Below, one piece after another: positions 8,463 through 17,392 of a DNA stretch of 64,000 bases. Both the position numbers and the translations under genes were made by a program. The stretch is from Candidatus Saccharicenans sp. (GTDB lineage Bacteria > Acidobacteriota > Aminicenantia > Aminicenantales > Saccharicenantaceae), in assembly GCA_026414545.1 (NCBI GenBank), contig JAOAIU010000054.1, positions 1 to 64,000 of the forward strand, in the 5' to 3' direction. The notes under the pieces were generated by a model. It saw only the letters and a list, made by a program, of their open reading frames with translations, searched no databases and had not been told where the DNA came from. The number at the start of each line of letters is the position of its first letter. Within the stretch, counting starts at the first letter, position 1.

Positions 8463-9857
8463 TTGGAAAAAAGAAATCGAACGAGAGGCAGGAGGGTTCT
8501 ATTTGGGCTCAAGGAAGAACTTTGCCGGCTACTGGTGGAAGAGTCGGCCGATGGCGTCTGTGTCCTGACAGGCGGAAGGGTTGAGTATTGCAATGCTGCC
8601 TTCCTTAATCTTATGGGCTTGAAGGCAGAAGAAATCGAGGCTGCGGGCGAGGGAATTATCTGGCGCGACTTGCCGCCTGTGGGCCGCGAAAGAGTTGAAG
8701 ACTGGAGGAGGTATCAAAGCGAAGCCCGGAATCCTCTGCCCTCTGGGGCTCTCCGGTTTGTGTCCAAGGCTGGCCGGAGCCTTGCTCTCAATTTGAACGC
8801 AGTCCGGGGTAAAAAGGAGCGCACGATCATCCTGGCCCGTGATATAACAGAGCTCTATAACTGTCATCTCCGCCTTCAGGAGCAAGAAAAAATCCTGGCG
8901 GGCATGATTGATGAAGCCAGCACTCCAGTCTTTGTTGTCCAGGATGGCCGGATACGGTTTGCCAATAAAGTCGTGTTTGAGGTTTTCGGTTACCATCCGG
9001 AAGAACTGATCGGAACCGGCATAGACCTGTACCTGATGGAAGAAGAAAAGGGCAGGATACTGCAGCTTTACGAGGAAAGGCTGACTCAAAAGCCAATCAA
9101 GAAAAGATGGGAAATGGGTCTTAAACATAAAAATGGCCACAGGGTCGATGTGGAGATAGAAGTTAACCTGGTCTCTTATGACGGAGTTCCGGCGGAAATT
9201 GTGATCATGCACGATATTACTGCCAGGAAGGAGATGGAAATTTTCCAGGCCCGGGCCCTGGCCAAGATCAGAGCTGCTTTTGGCGCTACCATCCGGGTTC
9301 TTAATAACCTGGTTGAGGCCAAGGATCCTTACACCGGCGGACATCAAAAGCGGGTGGCCGACCTGTCCAGGACCATAGCCACGGAAATGAAATTATCGGC
9401 CGAGCAGGTCGACGGGTTGAGGCTGGCCGCCGAAATTCATGACATCGGCAAGATAATCGTGCCGTCGGAAATACTCAGCAAGCCGGGTGTGATCAGTGAA
9501 AGCGAGTGGGGGCTGGTGAAGAATCATGTCAAGGTCGGCTATGAATTGCTCAAGGACATTGAGTTTCCCTGGCCGGTAGCCGAAATTATTTACCAGCACC
9601 ATGAAAGATTGAACGGCTCTGGTTATCCGCGTGGGCTTAAGGGCGAACAGATAATTATCGAGGCCCGGATCCTGGCCGTGGCCGATGTGGTGGAAGCCAT
9701 GTCTTCCCATCGTCCTTACCGGGAAGCTCATTCTTTGGAAGAGACCATGGCCGAAATTGAAAAGAATAAAGGTATTCTGTACGACGAAAAAGTGGCCGAA
9801 GTGTGTCTCGCGCTATTCAGAAAGAAGGGCTATAACTTTAGCTTCAATAGGCGATAA
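8463..9857 (+). CDS. PAS-PAS-HD-GYP protein, probable cyclic-di-GMP phosphodiesterase
   Basis: 464 aa, no membrane segment. Two PAS-type sensor domains (about 15-120 and 130-255; the second has PVFVVQDGRIRFANKV and ends HDITARKEMEI) precede an HD-GYP output domain (~275-460). The latter has the expected signatures YTGGHQKRV, AAEIHDIGKIIVP, HHERLNGSGYPRGLKGEQI and ARILAVADVVEAM. Such domains hydrolyse the second messenger c-di-GMP, here presumably in response to a cytoplasmic cue sensed by PAS. The start is a TTG close behind AGGAG (8455-8459); no better in-frame ATG exists near. The 3' end overlaps the convergent rph gene by 14 bases. Confidence 0.9.
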   Translation: MEKRNRTRGRRVLFGLKEELCRLLVEESADGVCVLTGGRVEYCNAAFLNLMGLKAEEIEAAGEGIIWRDLPPVGRERVEDWRRYQSEARNPLPSGALRFVSKAGRSLALNLNAVRGKKERTIILARDITELYNCHLRLQEQEKILAGMIDEASTPVFVVQDGRIRFANKVVFEVFGYHPEELIGTGIDLYLMEEEKGRILQLYEERLTQKPIKKRWEMGLKHKNGHRVDVEIEVNLVSYDGVPAEIVIMHDITARKEMEIFQARALAKIRAAFGATIRVLNNLVEAKDPYTGGHQKRVADLSRTIATEMKLSAEQVDGLRLAAEIHDIGKIIVPSEILSKPGVISESEWGLVKNHVKVGYELLKDIEFPWPVAEIIYQHHERLNGSGYPRGLKGEQIIIEARILAVADVVEAMSSHRPYREAHSLEETMAEIEKNKGILYDEKVAEVCLALFRKKGYNFSFNRR

Positions 9858-10632
9858 AGACAGGGTGGATTTTTTTGAGGATAGCCCTCTGGGTGGCCAA
9901 GATTTCTTTTAATCCCTTATCAGCCAGTTTCAGCAGCTGAGCCAGTTCCTGCCTGGAAAAAGACATCTTCTCGGCTGCGGCCTGCACCTCCACCAGTCGG
10001 CCGTTGTCGGTTTGAATGACATTCATATCGACTTCGGCCTGGGAATCTTCAAGGTAGTCCAGGTCCAGCAGGCGCTGCCCTTCTACCAGGCCCACGCTAA
10101 CCGCGGCCACCAGGTGTCGGAGCGGAAAAGTCTGAAGCAGGCCCTGGTCAAGCAGTTTCTTGAAGCAGATGGCCAGGGCGATGCAGCCGGCGTTGACCGA
10201 AGCGGTCCTGGTTCCGCCGTCGGCCTGGATGACATCACAGTCGATGATGATGGTCCTTTCGCCGATGAGGCTCAGGTCGGTAGTGGCCCGCAGGGCTCGT
10301 CCAATAAGTCGCTGGATTTCCTGGGTGCGGCCGGAAATCTTTCCCTGGGTTCTTTCCCGGGGAGTTCTTTTTTCTGTGGACCGGGGGAGCATGGAGTACT
10401 CGGCCGTTATCCAGCCGGAGCCGGTGCCCTTCAAAAACTGGGGCACTTTTTCTTCTATGGTGGCCGTGGCCACCACCCTGGTTTTGCCCATTTCCAGGTA
10501 GGCCGAGCCTTCGGCAAAATCCATGTAGTCAGGTTTGATGACGATCGGTCTTAACTCATCATACCCCCGGCCGGAAGGCCTCTTGAAAAGCTTATCCTTG
10601 ACTGATTCCTTTATAGTTTTCTTTCTGCTCAC
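9844..10632 (-). CDS. rph: Ribonuclease PH
   Basis: 262 aa. A phosphorolytic 3'-5' exoribonuclease that trims tRNA 3' ends. Family signatures are plain: RPSGRGYDELRP, EGSAYLEMGKTRVVATATIEE split over residues ~42-62, STEKRTPRERTQGKISGRTQEIQRLIGRALRA in pieces, IIIDCDVIQADGGTRTASV, and DLDYLEDSQAEVDMNV. Length is normal with a slight C-terminal extension. The start is GTG (10630-10632) behind AAGGAG. The 3' end overlaps the PAS/HD-GYP gene tail to tail by 14 bases. Confidence 0.95.
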   Translation of the reverse strand: MSRKKTIKESVKDKLFKRPSGRGYDELRPIVIKPDYMDFAEGSAYLEMGKTRVVATATIEEKVPQFLKGTGSGWITAEYSMLPRSTEKRTPRERTQGKISGRTQEIQRLIGRALRATTDLSLIGERTIIIDCDVIQADGGTRTASVNAGCIALAICFKKLLDQGLLQTFPLRHLVAAVSVGLVEGQRLLDLDYLEDSQAEVDMNVIQTDNGRLVEVQAAAEKMSFSRQELAQLLKLADKGLKEILATQRAILKKIHPVFIAY

Positions 10633-10678
10633 TAATTTCTCCTTAAAATCTCAAGACGCGGGAACGCTAATTATCATA

Positions 10679-10707
10679 ATGATATGCCAGAAACCCCGGT
10701 TTTTCAA
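10679..10707 (-). promoter_or_regulatory. Promoter of rph
   Basis: Minus-strand TTGAAA (10702-10707), 17 bases, TATCAT (10679-10684): five of six matches in each box. It gives a ~40-base leader that includes the SD. The -10 box sits in a near-palindrome (TATCATTATGATA). The remaining bases between here and 10992 hold only a dubious 78-codon minus-strand frame. Confidence 0.6.
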
Positions 10708-10991
10708 CCTGCCGGCGACAACTGGCCTCGGGTCAGAAAGCTGGAAGCAGGAGAGCGAGATTTTTCGTTTATTCTTTCATTAAGATAGCCCTGGTTATAA
10801 GCAGAAAGGAGCTTATCTGCGATAACCAATTCCAGATAACCATCTTCCTCCGCACGGGTTTCCAGAATAAGGCACTGAGCCATGGTCCGAGGCTTTACCT
10901 GGCAGCCCCGTTCAGGGGGCCAGAACCCCGGACTTCCCATTGCTTCATTTTAGCTTTGATATCTCACCAGGAGATGAGAAATTGGGAAACT

Positions 10992-11020
10992 TTGATAAAG
11001 CATCCCTCTTAAATTATAAT
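10992..11020 (+). promoter_or_regulatory. Promoter of the lipoprotein gene
   Basis: TTGATA (10992-10997), 17 bases, TATAAT (11015-11020). Eleven of twelve consensus positions match. The transcript would start near 11027, about 20 bases before the ATG. Confidence 0.7.
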
Positions 11021-11046
11021 TAGTAATTAATTCTCGGTTCATTAGG

Positions 11047-11922
11047 ATGAAGCATCTTTCCTTGAAGAATCGACTTCGTTTTTTCCGGTCTTGCCTGTTG
11101 CTTTTTTTCCTTTTCTCACTGGTCGGTTGCATAGAACGGCAGCCGGTTAGGGGGCTGGCGGTCAACGCCATTTTTTTGGACCGGGTGCTGACCGATGACC
11201 TGGTGACCAGGTTAAAGGTCAAATATATCACCACCTCAGTTTTTCAGCCTTTCGGCCGGGACTACCGGGTTGTGGCCGAGGCCACCTGGCAGAATAAAAT
11301 CCTTTTCCGGGAAAACCTTGAACCGGATTTGCCCCCCATTAAATGGCAGGCTAGCCGGGTCTACGAAGTTGAAAAATATCTCTATCTTCCAGCGGTAATC
11401 GATCCCTTCAACCCAAAGATGGTTTCTGGCCTGAAAATAGAATTCAAAATCAGGCTGGAAAATGGCTCGGGAGCCGAACCGATTACACTCTATTCCCGGA
11501 AAATAAAGTTGCTGCCCCGCCCGGCTGAGGCTCCAGACGTGGTTTTCCTGGACGGCTGGAAAAAGGTCAGCCCTGTTTCTGCCGCTTCCGGTTCGCCTCC
11601 GGGTGAATACTGGACCGGGGAGAGGGCCGTCTGTCTTATGAAGAATACCGGTCGGCCGGCCATCCTGATGATAAAGGGTAAGAATTACTCAGAACAGGTC
11701 ACAGTTTCCCTGTACCTGGAGGAAGGTTTGTTTGATGAATTCACTCTGGGACCCGGGGAATTCCTAAAAATCTACCCGGTCGGCCCTTTTCCGCTGGCCA
11801 CCGACCCGGAATTGCGCCTGGCAATTGCGGTGGATAAGACCATTCCTCTTAACCAGATTTACCCGGACTCAGGGGAAAATAGCCAGGTGGGACTTAAGAT
11901 TGAAAAGGTCTATTTCCGCTGA
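11047..11922 (+). CDS. Putative lipoprotein of unknown function
   Basis: 291 aa. The N-terminus has basic residues, a hydrophobic core and a lipobox ending LVGC, so it should be lipid-anchored to the membrane. The rest is rich in beta-strand-like sequence; I do not recognise a family. Only AGG directly touches the ATG, so the start is less certain than most. It has its own strong promoter and ends nine bases before the convergent coiled-coil gene. Its mature part has few cysteines and no repeat. It might be an assembly or cell-surface component, but nothing shows this. Confidence 0.7.
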   Translation: MKHLSLKNRLRFFRSCLLLFFLFSLVGCIERQPVRGLAVNAIFLDRVLTDDLVTRLKVKYITTSVFQPFGRDYRVVAEATWQNKILFRENLEPDLPPIKWQASRVYEVEKYLYLPAVIDPFNPKMVSGLKIEFKIRLENGSGAEPITLYSRKIKLLPRPAEAPDVVFLDGWKKVSPVSAASGSPPGEYWTGERAVCLMKNTGRPAILMIKGKNYSEQVTVSLYLEEGLFDEFTLGPGEFLKIYPVGPFPLATDPELRLAIAVDKTIPLNQIYPDSGENSQVGLKIEKVYFR

Positions 11923-11931
11923 AGGCTGATC

Positions 11932-12558
11932 CTATTTAATCCAGATTGGTGAGGCGGACTCGCTCTTCTTGCGGTTGATCTGGTTTTCATACTGCTGCCG
12001 CAACCGGGCCTCTTCTTCCTGGGCTCTGGTGAGTTTTTCGTAGGTTTCGCTGATCTGCATCTGGATGTAGTCCTTGGATTTCATGTCGGTCTGCCCGTAG
12101 AACTCGGCCCAGAGAGAATTCAGCTTCAGGGTCAACAACTCCACGTATTCTTTGGCCTTCTTCCAGGCTTCTTCCAGGGAACCGCCTGCATCCTGAGCTC
12201 CGGCCGTGCCCGGGAAAATTCCTCCGGAGCCCTGGGGTGGATTTTCCACTATAACTTTATGAACGGTAGAGGGAGATGATAGCTGGGGTTCGGAAGTTTG
12301 TTGAGTCCCCGGCACCCTGGTGCTTTCCAGTCCGGCCGTTTCCATGGTTTGAGGGGGCAAGGTCAGCGCTTCGGTCTTGGTCAACTTCTCCAGGTCCTTA
12401 TTGGTTACCACCCGGACTTTCTTGCCCTTTAGACCCTCCCGCCTTTCCCTCTCTTTTTTAGCCAGTTCGGCCAGGTTTTCTTCCTGGGCCAGGGCCAGAG
12501 TCAGCCCGCAGAAGCTGAAGGACAGAAAAATGGAGATAAACTTTCTAAGCAATTTCAT
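11932..12558 (-). CDS. Exported coiled-coil protein of unknown function
   Basis: 208 aa. A signal peptide ends near LALAQEE. A short charged segment (AKKERERREGLKGKKVRVVTN, given in part) follows, then a Pro/Ser/Thr/Gly-rich linker (about 65-135) and a C-terminal helical, Glu/Gln-rich coiled coil (~140-200). Similar short periplasmic proteins are common in acidobacterial-type genomes, with no assigned role. The start codon lies only 11 bases after a strong -10 box and has no spaced SD, so the mRNA may be nearly leaderless. Confidence 0.7.
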   Translation of the reverse strand: MKLLRKFISIFLSFSFCGLTLALAQEENLAELAKKERERREGLKGKKVRVVTNKDLEKLTKTEALTLPPQTMETAGLESTRVPGTQQTSEPQLSSPSTVHKVIVENPPQGSGGIFPGTAGAQDAGGSLEEAWKKAKEYVELLTLKLNSLWAEFYGQTDMKSKDYIQMQISETYEKLTRAQEEEARLRQQYENQINRKKSESASPIWIK

Positions 12559-12569
12559 CCCTCAAAATA

Positions 12570-12598
12570 ATAATACAACCCCTTATCAAGCCTGTCAA
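12570..12598 (-). promoter_or_regulatory. Promoter of the coiled-coil protein gene
   Basis: Minus-strand TTGACA (12593-12598), 17 bases, TATTAT (12570-12575). Eleven of twelve consensus positions match. The predicted start of transcription is about four bases before the ATG. The rest of the gap to comEC (12599-12871) shows no gene or clear signal. Confidence 0.75.
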
Positions 12599-12871
12599 AC
12601 TGACCGGCAGGGGGGCGGGTTGCGTCCATATAGGGGATTTAAGGGAATTCCACTTTTTTCTGACTTGATTATCCTGGCCTCGCCCAGCTGGCCATAACCC
12701 CCTTTTCTTGTTTTCCTGGATTCTTGAAGTGGCCGTGATCCCACAACCATGGCCCCGCATTTAAGGCCAGGTCCGCTGTCGGGAGGCACCTGACTCGAAT
12801 CGGCCACATAATTAGAAAGTTAGAATGAAAGAATGGAGCAGAATTAATTTGAAGGACAAGATTAGCTGTTT

Positions 12872-15256
12872 TTAATTTGGGCCGGAAGCGGCCGTCCTGA
12901 TGGTCAGGCCGGCCGCACCCAGTTCAAACCTCACCGCCCCATCCCGGTCGGTTCTAAAAATCTCGACCCCGGCCGCGGCCAGCCGTTCCAGGACTCTGGG
13001 GTCGGGGAAACCGTAGACGTTGTTTCTTCCGACGGTGACCACCGCCCAGCGAGGAGCCACTGCTTCCAGGAAGCCAGGGCTGGAGGAAGAATGACTGCCA
13101 TGATGGGGCACTTTGAGGACCAGGGCTTCTAATTTTTCAGGCTGGAGACGCATCAGGTAATCTTCGGCCGGGGCGGTGATGTCAGCCGGGAAGAGAAACG
13201 ATTGCCCTCCGCCATCAAGCCTCAGGACCGCTGACAGGTCATTTCCGGGGAGGAAAGTGGTCGCAGCCTGCTCATCAGGATAAAGTACCTCAACCCGGCA
13301 GCCTGCTATTGACTCGCGGAGACCTGACTTTAGCGTTTTTTTCCTGGTTCTCCGGGAAAGAGCCCGGCTGATTTCTTCTGACAGATTGTTCCCCTTTTCT
13401 TCCACCGACCAGAATTCCCCGACTCGAAAATTCCGAACCAGCGACAACAGCCCACCGGCATGATCAGGGTGAAAATGGGTGCAGACCAGATAGTCTATTT
13501 TCTTGTAGCCTCGATGCCAGAGATAGGGCGAAACCAGGCTTTCTCCTGGGTCAAAGCTGCCCTGGACAAACCCCCCGGCATCAATGACCATCACCCGGCT
13601 GCCGGGAAATTCCACCACCAGGGAATCGCCCTGCCCAACGTCCATGAAAGTTACGGTCAGCTTCTCATTATGAGGGTTGAATGGATGAGTAATCATTACC
13701 AAGAAGAAAATAACCAGGCCGGCTGAAGTCAATAGTTTCTGATGTCGAAAACGGGTTCTGGCCAGAAGCAAGAGCAAGCACAGGTAGAACCCGATGACCA
13801 CTGCTGCTGGTGGCGACGGTATGCGGTAAGAAAGAGAGTCCAGGGGTTCAAGCCAGGTGGCCACCCAGGAAAACAATTTCACCAGGTTTTTCAGGGCCAG
13901 GGCCAGGAGGTGGCCGGCAGCGGGTAACAGGGGGTTGACCGCCAGGTAGACATAGCCCACGGCCATGACCAGTCCCAGGAGTGGAGCTTCCGGCAGGTTG
14001 AGAATCAGGGAGGCGAAAGTTACCCGATTAAAATTGCTGATTATAACCGGCATGGTGGCGGCCACGGCTGCCAGCGACAGGGCGGCCATCTCTGAAATAC
14101 GGAAAGGCAACTTCGGCAACAGGTTAAAAACTGGCTTGTAGAAAAGTACCAGGCCCAGGGTGGCCAGGAAAGTTAGCTGGAAGCCGACATCTTCCAGGCT
14201 GAAGGGATTTATGACCAGAAGGGCCAGGGCTGACAGGCCCAGGGTGTTGAGCAGGTTAATGTCGGCTGAGATTAATTTTCCCAGCAGGAAAAGGGATGCC
14301 ATAATTACTGCTCTGAAGACCGAGGGCTGACCTTCCACCAGGAAGGCATAAAAAATAAGAGCAAAAAGCAGGACTGAGTGAATTGTTCTTTTCCTGGTTA
14401 TGAACAGGCTGAGAAAAGAATAAAATAAAAAGCTGACCACGGCCACGTGGGCTCCGGAGATGGCCAGCAGGTGGTAGAGACCGGTTTTCTGAAATTGCAG
14501 GTCGGTCTCAGGGGCCAGTCGCCCGTCAGCTCCCAGGAGCAGAGCTTCCAGAATTGCTCCTTCAGCCGATAGCTTAAAGGGGTCAGGACCCGGAAAGTCT
14601 TTTTCTATTCCCTTTTGCAGTTTTCTTCGCCATCCCGAGAAAAAGCCGGCCGGCGTGTGGTTTTTCTGGTTTAACTTTTTGATAAGCAGCGGGCTCTTGG
14701 AAAAGCCCCGGGCCTGGATTCTCTGGCTGCGAAGGTAACGCGGCATGAAATCTGGAAAGAAATTCCTGAAACTCTCCTCGGGACTCAAAGTGGCTGAGAA
14801 TTCGACCAGGTCTCCAGCCAGAAGCTCGAGGGGTGGCTGCATGGTGGCGGAATGGGCCACCGTCAGCCGGAGATTGCCCCTTATCTTTTTCTCCACGCCG
14901 CCCAGCCGGACTTCTTCAACCTCGATGGTCAGGAGGTCGCGGTCCGGCCTTCGTTCGGGCAAGCGGAGAACTCGGCCTCTAAAATCAAGGTAGCCTTCAG
15001 CCGGCAGCATTCTTAGCGCGTTACCCTGATAACGGCTGTATTCCAGGCTGTAAAGGCTAAAACCGACCAGGAAGAAGCCGGCCAGCATCAACCAGTAAGC
15101 AGGACGGTCTTTCTTGAAGATATGTCCGCACCAGCAGGCCACAAGAATTATTCCCGACAGCCACACCAGGTACCAGGAGAAATTAGATTTCAAGGTGAGT
15201 GAAGATATTATCCCGGCGATGAAACTCAGGGCTGGCAGCAGCAGGGGGGCTGGCAT
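12872..15256 (-). CDS. comEC: ComEC/Rec2-type DNA uptake channel
   Basis: 794 aa inner-membrane protein. Three parts are visible: an N-terminal membrane and OB-like region (DUF4131, ~1-190), a central multi-helix Competence domain (~210-500) with GLYHLLAISGAHVAVVS, and a C-terminal metallo-beta-lactamase domain (~525-790). The last has VGQGDSLVVEFPG, VCTHFHPDHAGG (near residue 588) and KVPHHGSHSS. This is the complete three-domain form found in naturally competent bacteria, where it passes single-stranded DNA into the cell. It starts three bases after the M20 peptidase stop, so the two are cotranscribed. No other competence gene is in the window. Confidence 0.93.
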   Translation of the reverse strand: MPAPLLLPALSFIAGIISSLTLKSNFSWYLVWLSGIILVACWCGHIFKKDRPAYWLMLAGFFLVGFSLYSLEYSRYQGNALRMLPAEGYLDFRGRVLRLPERRPDRDLLTIEVEEVRLGGVEKKIRGNLRLTVAHSATMQPPLELLAGDLVEFSATLSPEESFRNFFPDFMPRYLRSQRIQARGFSKSPLLIKKLNQKNHTPAGFFSGWRRKLQKGIEKDFPGPDPFKLSAEGAILEALLLGADGRLAPETDLQFQKTGLYHLLAISGAHVAVVSFLFYSFLSLFITRKRTIHSVLLFALIFYAFLVEGQPSVFRAVIMASLFLLGKLISADINLLNTLGLSALALLVINPFSLEDVGFQLTFLATLGLVLFYKPVFNLLPKLPFRISEMAALSLAAVAATMPVIISNFNRVTFASLILNLPEAPLLGLVMAVGYVYLAVNPLLPAAGHLLALALKNLVKLFSWVATWLEPLDSLSYRIPSPPAAVVIGFYLCLLLLLARTRFRHQKLLTSAGLVIFFLVMITHPFNPHNEKLTVTFMDVGQGDSLVVEFPGSRVMVIDAGGFVQGSFDPGESLVSPYLWHRGYKKIDYLVCTHFHPDHAGGLLSLVRNFRVGEFWSVEEKGNNLSEEISRALSRRTRKKTLKSGLRESIAGCRVEVLYPDEQAATTFLPGNDLSAVLRLDGGGQSFLFPADITAPAEDYLMRLQPEKLEALVLKVPHHGSHSSSSPGFLEAVAPRWAVVTVGRNNVYGFPDPRVLERLAAAGVEIFRTDRDGAVRFELGAAGLTIRTAASGPN

Positions 15257-15259
15257 TTA

Positions 15260-16591
15260 TTATCTGATGGCAGCCTGGCGGTCGGTACCTTTCAGGGAGG
15301 CCTGTTGGTCCAGGGCGCTCAGAACCAGGTGACACATGGCCTTAATGCCCACCGGGATGGCCCTTTCGTCCGGATTAAAATATGGGCTGTGAAGCGGAGC
15401 AGCGCTGGCCTGGCCCGGACTCCTGACTCCGAGTAGATACATGAAAGCCGGAACCCTCTCGGCCAGCAGGGCAAAGTCCTCGGCCACCATCTGGGGTTTA
15501 ACTGTGAGCACCTGCTCAGGGCTGAGGGCGTTTTCCAGGACAGGGACCATGGCCTGAACCAGGTCCGGATGGTTATAAACCGGGGGCGTTCCCTTCTCAT
15601 ACCTGAAGCTGTAGCTGGCCCCGTAGCTTCCGGTGAGGCCCCTGATGATGTTTTCCATAAGAACCGGCATCTTTTCCCGGACTTTATCGTTCAGGGTGCG
15701 GACCGTTCCTTCCATTTCCACCTTCTCGGCGATTATGTTGGCCTTGGTGCCACCCTGGATTTTTCCGACGGTGATGACGGCCGGTTCAGTCGGGTCGATT
15801 GCCCGGCTGACTATGGTCTGCAGGCTGGTGATGACTTCAGCTGCCAGCACCACTGCGTCTATTCCTTCCTGGGGTCTGGCGGCATGAGCACTCTTGCCTG
15901 TAATGGTTATGATAAAGTTATCCGAACTGGCCATGAGGTAACCGGCGGCGTAACCAACCTCGCCCACCTGCAATTCTGGCCAGACGTGAAGGGCGAAGAT
16001 AGCCCGGACGGGTGGGTTATCCAGGGCTCCACCTTTTATCATCAGGGCAGCCCCGCCCTCCTCTCCGGGAGGCAATCCCTCCTCGGCCGGCTGGAAGATG
16101 AACTTGACGTTGCCCCTCATTCTGTCCTTGACTGCGGATAGAACAGCTGCCACCCCCAGGGCTATGGTCGTATGAAAGTCGTGTCCGCAAGCATGCATCA
16201 CTCCCGGGTTGAGCGAGCGGTAAGGGAAGGTATTAAGCTCTTGAATGGGCAGGGCGTCCATATCAGCCCGTATGGCGACGGTTGGCCCAGGAAGGGCTCC
16301 CCTGAGCAAGCCCACCACTCCTGTTCCGGCCACCCCGGTTTTAACTTCCAGGCCGAGGGAGCTTAACTTGCTGGCCACCAGCTTGGATGTTTCGAATTCA
16401 TGGTTGCCGAGCTCGGGGTTCATGTGCAAAAAACGGCGGACCTTAACCATTTCAGCCCGGATCTTTTCAATTTCCTGGTCGATGGCCTGGGCCAGTTTCT
16501 GGTCGATGGCCTGGGCCGGGACCCGGAAAGGCCAGAGAATAAATCCCAGCAGTAAGCAACCCGAGATAAATTTTGCGGTCCCGCTCCTCAT
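15260..16591 (-). CDS. Exported M20 family amidohydrolase/peptidase
   Basis: 443 aa from the ATG at 16589-16591; a GTG two codons earlier is also possible but would leave almost no spacing to the AGGGGG purine tract. A signal peptide (LLLGFILWPFRVPAQA) leads to an M20D-type metal hydrolase. Visible are VAIRADMDALPIQE, MHACGHDFHTTI, FIFQPAEEG and ALHVWPELQVGEVG, all of which carry the metal and catalytic residues of aminoacylases such as hippurate hydrolase. It probably cleaves N-acyl amino acids or small peptides outside the cytoplasm. It is directly upstream of comEC. Confidence 0.88.
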   Translation of the reverse strand: MRSGTAKFISGCLLLGFILWPFRVPAQAIDQKLAQAIDQEIEKIRAEMVKVRRFLHMNPELGNHEFETSKLVASKLSSLGLEVKTGVAGTGVVGLLRGALPGPTVAIRADMDALPIQELNTFPYRSLNPGVMHACGHDFHTTIALGVAAVLSAVKDRMRGNVKFIFQPAEEGLPPGEEGGAALMIKGGALDNPPVRAIFALHVWPELQVGEVGYAAGYLMASSDNFIITITGKSAHAARPQEGIDAVVLAAEVITSLQTIVSRAIDPTEPAVITVGKIQGGTKANIIAEKVEMEGTVRTLNDKVREKMPVLMENIIRGLTGSYGASYSFRYEKGTPPVYNHPDLVQAMVPVLENALSPEQVLTVKPQMVAEDFALLAERVPAFMYLLGVRSPGQASAAPLHSPYFNPDERAIPVGIKAMCHLVLSALDQQASLKGTDRQAAIR

Positions 16592-16642
16592 GGACACCTG
16601 CCCCCTAATTAATGATGCAATCAGGTTAAGAAAATTTATTAA

Positions 16643-16969
16643 TTATTTTTCGGTGTCTAAGTCTTCCGGGAACTCTGGTTCCTTCCTGACGTATTCACCC
16701 TTTTTCTTTTCGAGGAATTCTTTTATGGCCTCGATTCCCTCTTCAGCTTTTTCCTTGGCTATTTTAACCCCTTTTTCAGCTTCACGGGCCATTCTCTGGT
16801 AGCCTTCGGCCGCCAGTTGCTGGCCTTTTTTAGCCTGTTCTTTAATTTTCTGTCTGGTTTCCTTGCCGCTGGCCGGGGCAAAAAGAATTCCCAGGATAAA
16901 GCCAGTGGCTGCGCCGGCCACGAAGGTCAATAAATAATCAACAAAAGAAGACCCTTTGTTATCCGACAT
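16643..16969 (-). CDS. YtxH-domain protein
   Basis: 108 aa. An N-terminal glycine-rich membrane segment (VAGAATGFILGILFAPASGKETR) is followed by a Lys/Glu/Ala-rich amphipathic helix. This is the layout of YtxH/general-stress proteins such as GsiB-neighbour families; precise role unknown. Its start overlaps the end of the upstream DUF948-like gene by 11 bases, so the pair is translationally coupled, as is usual for these families. Confidence 0.82.
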   Translation of the reverse strand: MSDNKGSSFVDYLLTFVAGAATGFILGILFAPASGKETRQKIKEQAKKGQQLAAEGYQRMAREAEKGVKIAKEKAEEGIEAIKEFLEKKKGEYVRKEPEFPEDLDTEK

Positions 16970-17330
16970 TTTTCCTCTCCTTTCTTTTTTTCATTAGCTG
17001 CCAACCAAAGCGCAGCAGGGGAAAGAGCACCGGCCAGAAACGCGAGGCCGGCCTGACCAGCCTGGTGGTCATGAACATAGAAAGTTCCGACAGCCCGGAA
17101 AGGGTCTTTCTGGTAGAGTCAATTATGACTCCGGCCTCGTCCAGGCGACGGTCGAGCTTGTCCTCGATTTTTTCTAGTTTATGCAGTACCAGCTGCAGGT
17201 CCTGGAATGATTTTTCTGCTTCCCTGGCCGTCCGCCTTAGCTGGGCCAGAAAGAGAACCAGGAATACCACCAGAACCGCTGCAGCCACAGTCAGGATCAG
17301 GAACAGAACCTGGTTGAAAGTCAGCAGCAT
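16959..17330 (-). CDS. DUF948-like membrane protein
   Basis: 123 aa. One N-terminal membrane helix (LFLILTVAAAVLVVFLVLFLA) leads into a coiled coil (RTAREAEKSFQDLQLVLHKLE). The pattern and its pairing with a YtxH gene point to the DUF948 family of small envelope proteins. The ATG lies nine bases after a promoter-like -10 box and has no SD, which suggests a leaderless mRNA. The two genes probably form their own unit upstream of the M20 peptidase. Confidence 0.72.
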   Translation of the reverse strand: MLLTFNQVLFLILTVAAAVLVVFLVLFLAQLRRTAREAEKSFQDLQLVLHKLEKIEDKLDRRLDEAGVIIDSTRKTLSGLSELSMFMTTRLVRPASRFWPVLFPLLRFGWQLMKKRKERKNVG

Positions 17331-17339
17331 GGTATCTTT

Positions 17340-17369
17340 ACATTAAGGCAAAACGGACACTCTTGTCAA
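17340..17369 (-). promoter_or_regulatory. Promoter of the DUF948/YtxH unit
   Basis: A perfect minus-strand -35 TTGACA (17364-17369) is followed after 18 bases by a weak -10 TAATGT (17340-17345). Nine bases separate the -10 from the ATG. Confidence 0.45.
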
Positions 17370-17392
17370 TCTTAAAGAATTTGTCCCCGGGG

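Noticed and set aside
10704-10940. 78-codon minus-strand open frame between rph and the lipoprotein
   Set aside because: No SD, no known pattern, overlaps the rph promoter -35; part of it could be a decayed gene but nothing proves it.
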